A stretch of 32,603 nt of DNA from Mesotaenium endlicherianum (taxonomy: Eukaryota; Streptophyta; Zygnematophyceae; Zygnematales; Mesotaeniaceae), in assembly GCA_009602735.1 (NCBI GenBank), contig WELA01004212.1, positions 52,552 through 85,154 of the forward strand. The letters are read 5' to 3'. The notes under the pieces were generated by a model. The model was not told where the DNA came from, searched no databases, and was given only the letters and a program-made list of their open reading frames with translations. Positions 32,336 to 32,603 of this stretch are shown here, one piece after another (the stretch's first letter is position 1; every line of letters starts with the position of its first letter). The position numbers and the translations under genes are program-made.

Positions 32336-32563
32336 TCACTCCATGGTGAGGGCCTTGGAGGCCATCTGCAGCGCGCCCTTGAGCGTTTTGTTGCCGCCGA
32401 TGAAGCCGCTCATGTGGACAAACACGCAGCTGGGCACGCCGGCCAGCGCCGAGAGCTCGTCGTCGCGCAGGCCGCGCCAGACGGCGGGCAACGGCCTGCG
32501 GCTCTCGAACTTGCCGGGCGCCACCCGGGTGGCCTGCACCCGCCACCCGTTGCTCCTCTCGTC
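32336..32563 (-). CDS. MYG1: MYG1-family exonuclease, C-terminal exon (gene runs off the window)
   Basis: Read on the minus strand, the exon starts after an acceptor (GCGCAG) at 32563 and encodes DERSNGWRVQATRVAP, FESRRPLPAVWRGLRDDELS, then CVFVHMSGFIGGNKT and GALQMASKALTME before a TGA at 32338-32336. WRVQA, PLP..WRGLRD.ELS and FVH.SGFIGGNKT are hallmark C-terminal motifs of MYG1 (UPF0160), a DHH-type 3'-5' RNA exonuclease reported in nucleus and mitochondria. The stop falls where family members normally end, which also shows that UGA terminates translation in this genome. The upstream exons with the catalytic DHH part lie beyond the window. Confidence 0.9.
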   Translation of the reverse strand, partial: DERSNGWRVQATRVAPGKFESRRPLPAVWRGLRDDELSALAGVPSCVFVHMSGFIGGNKTLKGALQMASKALTME

Positions 32564-32603
32564 CTGCGCTTGCACAGCCATTCCCCCCCACCCCACCCCC
32601 CCC

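Overview
The window reads as nuclear DNA of a photosynthetic eukaryote, most likely an alga. Genes are split by GT-AG introns of 0.1-1.5 kb that are full of microsatellites. One gene encodes a plant/cyanobacterial-type FAD oxidoreductase behind an Arg/Ala-rich, transit-peptide-like leader. A 676-base N gap marks it as a draft scaffold. I cannot name the species. Composition is a mosaic: roughly 1-9.6 kb, 12-16 kb and 18.5-25.3 kb are GC-rich, while about 9.7-11, 16.3-18.4 and 25.3-32.2 kb are clearly AT-richer.

Layout: (1) 306-9639, +: eight phase-compatible exons of a very large conserved but uncharacterised protein, probably lacking its 5' end. (2) 11026-12775, +: an F-box-like/leucine-rich protein in two exons whose simple join does not keep frame. 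(3) 12861-13536: assembly gap between G-rich tracts. (4) 14421 to about 16350, +: a decayed segmental duplicate of the 3' third of gene 1, introns included. (5) 18543-25262, +: complete six-exon FAD-dependent oxidoreductase, 499 residues with every splice phase consistent. (6) 26454-28755, +: an SF2 helicase of the Dicer/RIG-I type, preceded by a zinc-binding module resembling the RIG-I regulatory domain. Its frame is interrupted by one in-frame UGA, and a second UGA separates it from a 240-codon acidic extension. (7) 29588-29792, +: an orphan exon resembling the beta-rich part of TRAPPC8/Trs85. (8) 32336-32563, -: the last exon of a MYG1-family exonuclease.

The genes show no operon-like functional link, as expected for a nuclear genome. 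The points most worth a second look are the RIG-I-like helicase with its unusual domain order and UGA interruptions, a palindrome-like decamer (GCCASSTGGC) repeated about 14 times across unrelated exons, and the decayed paralogue. Exon joins were worked out by hand from splice dinucleotides, reading phase and remembered family motifs; no alignment was run.
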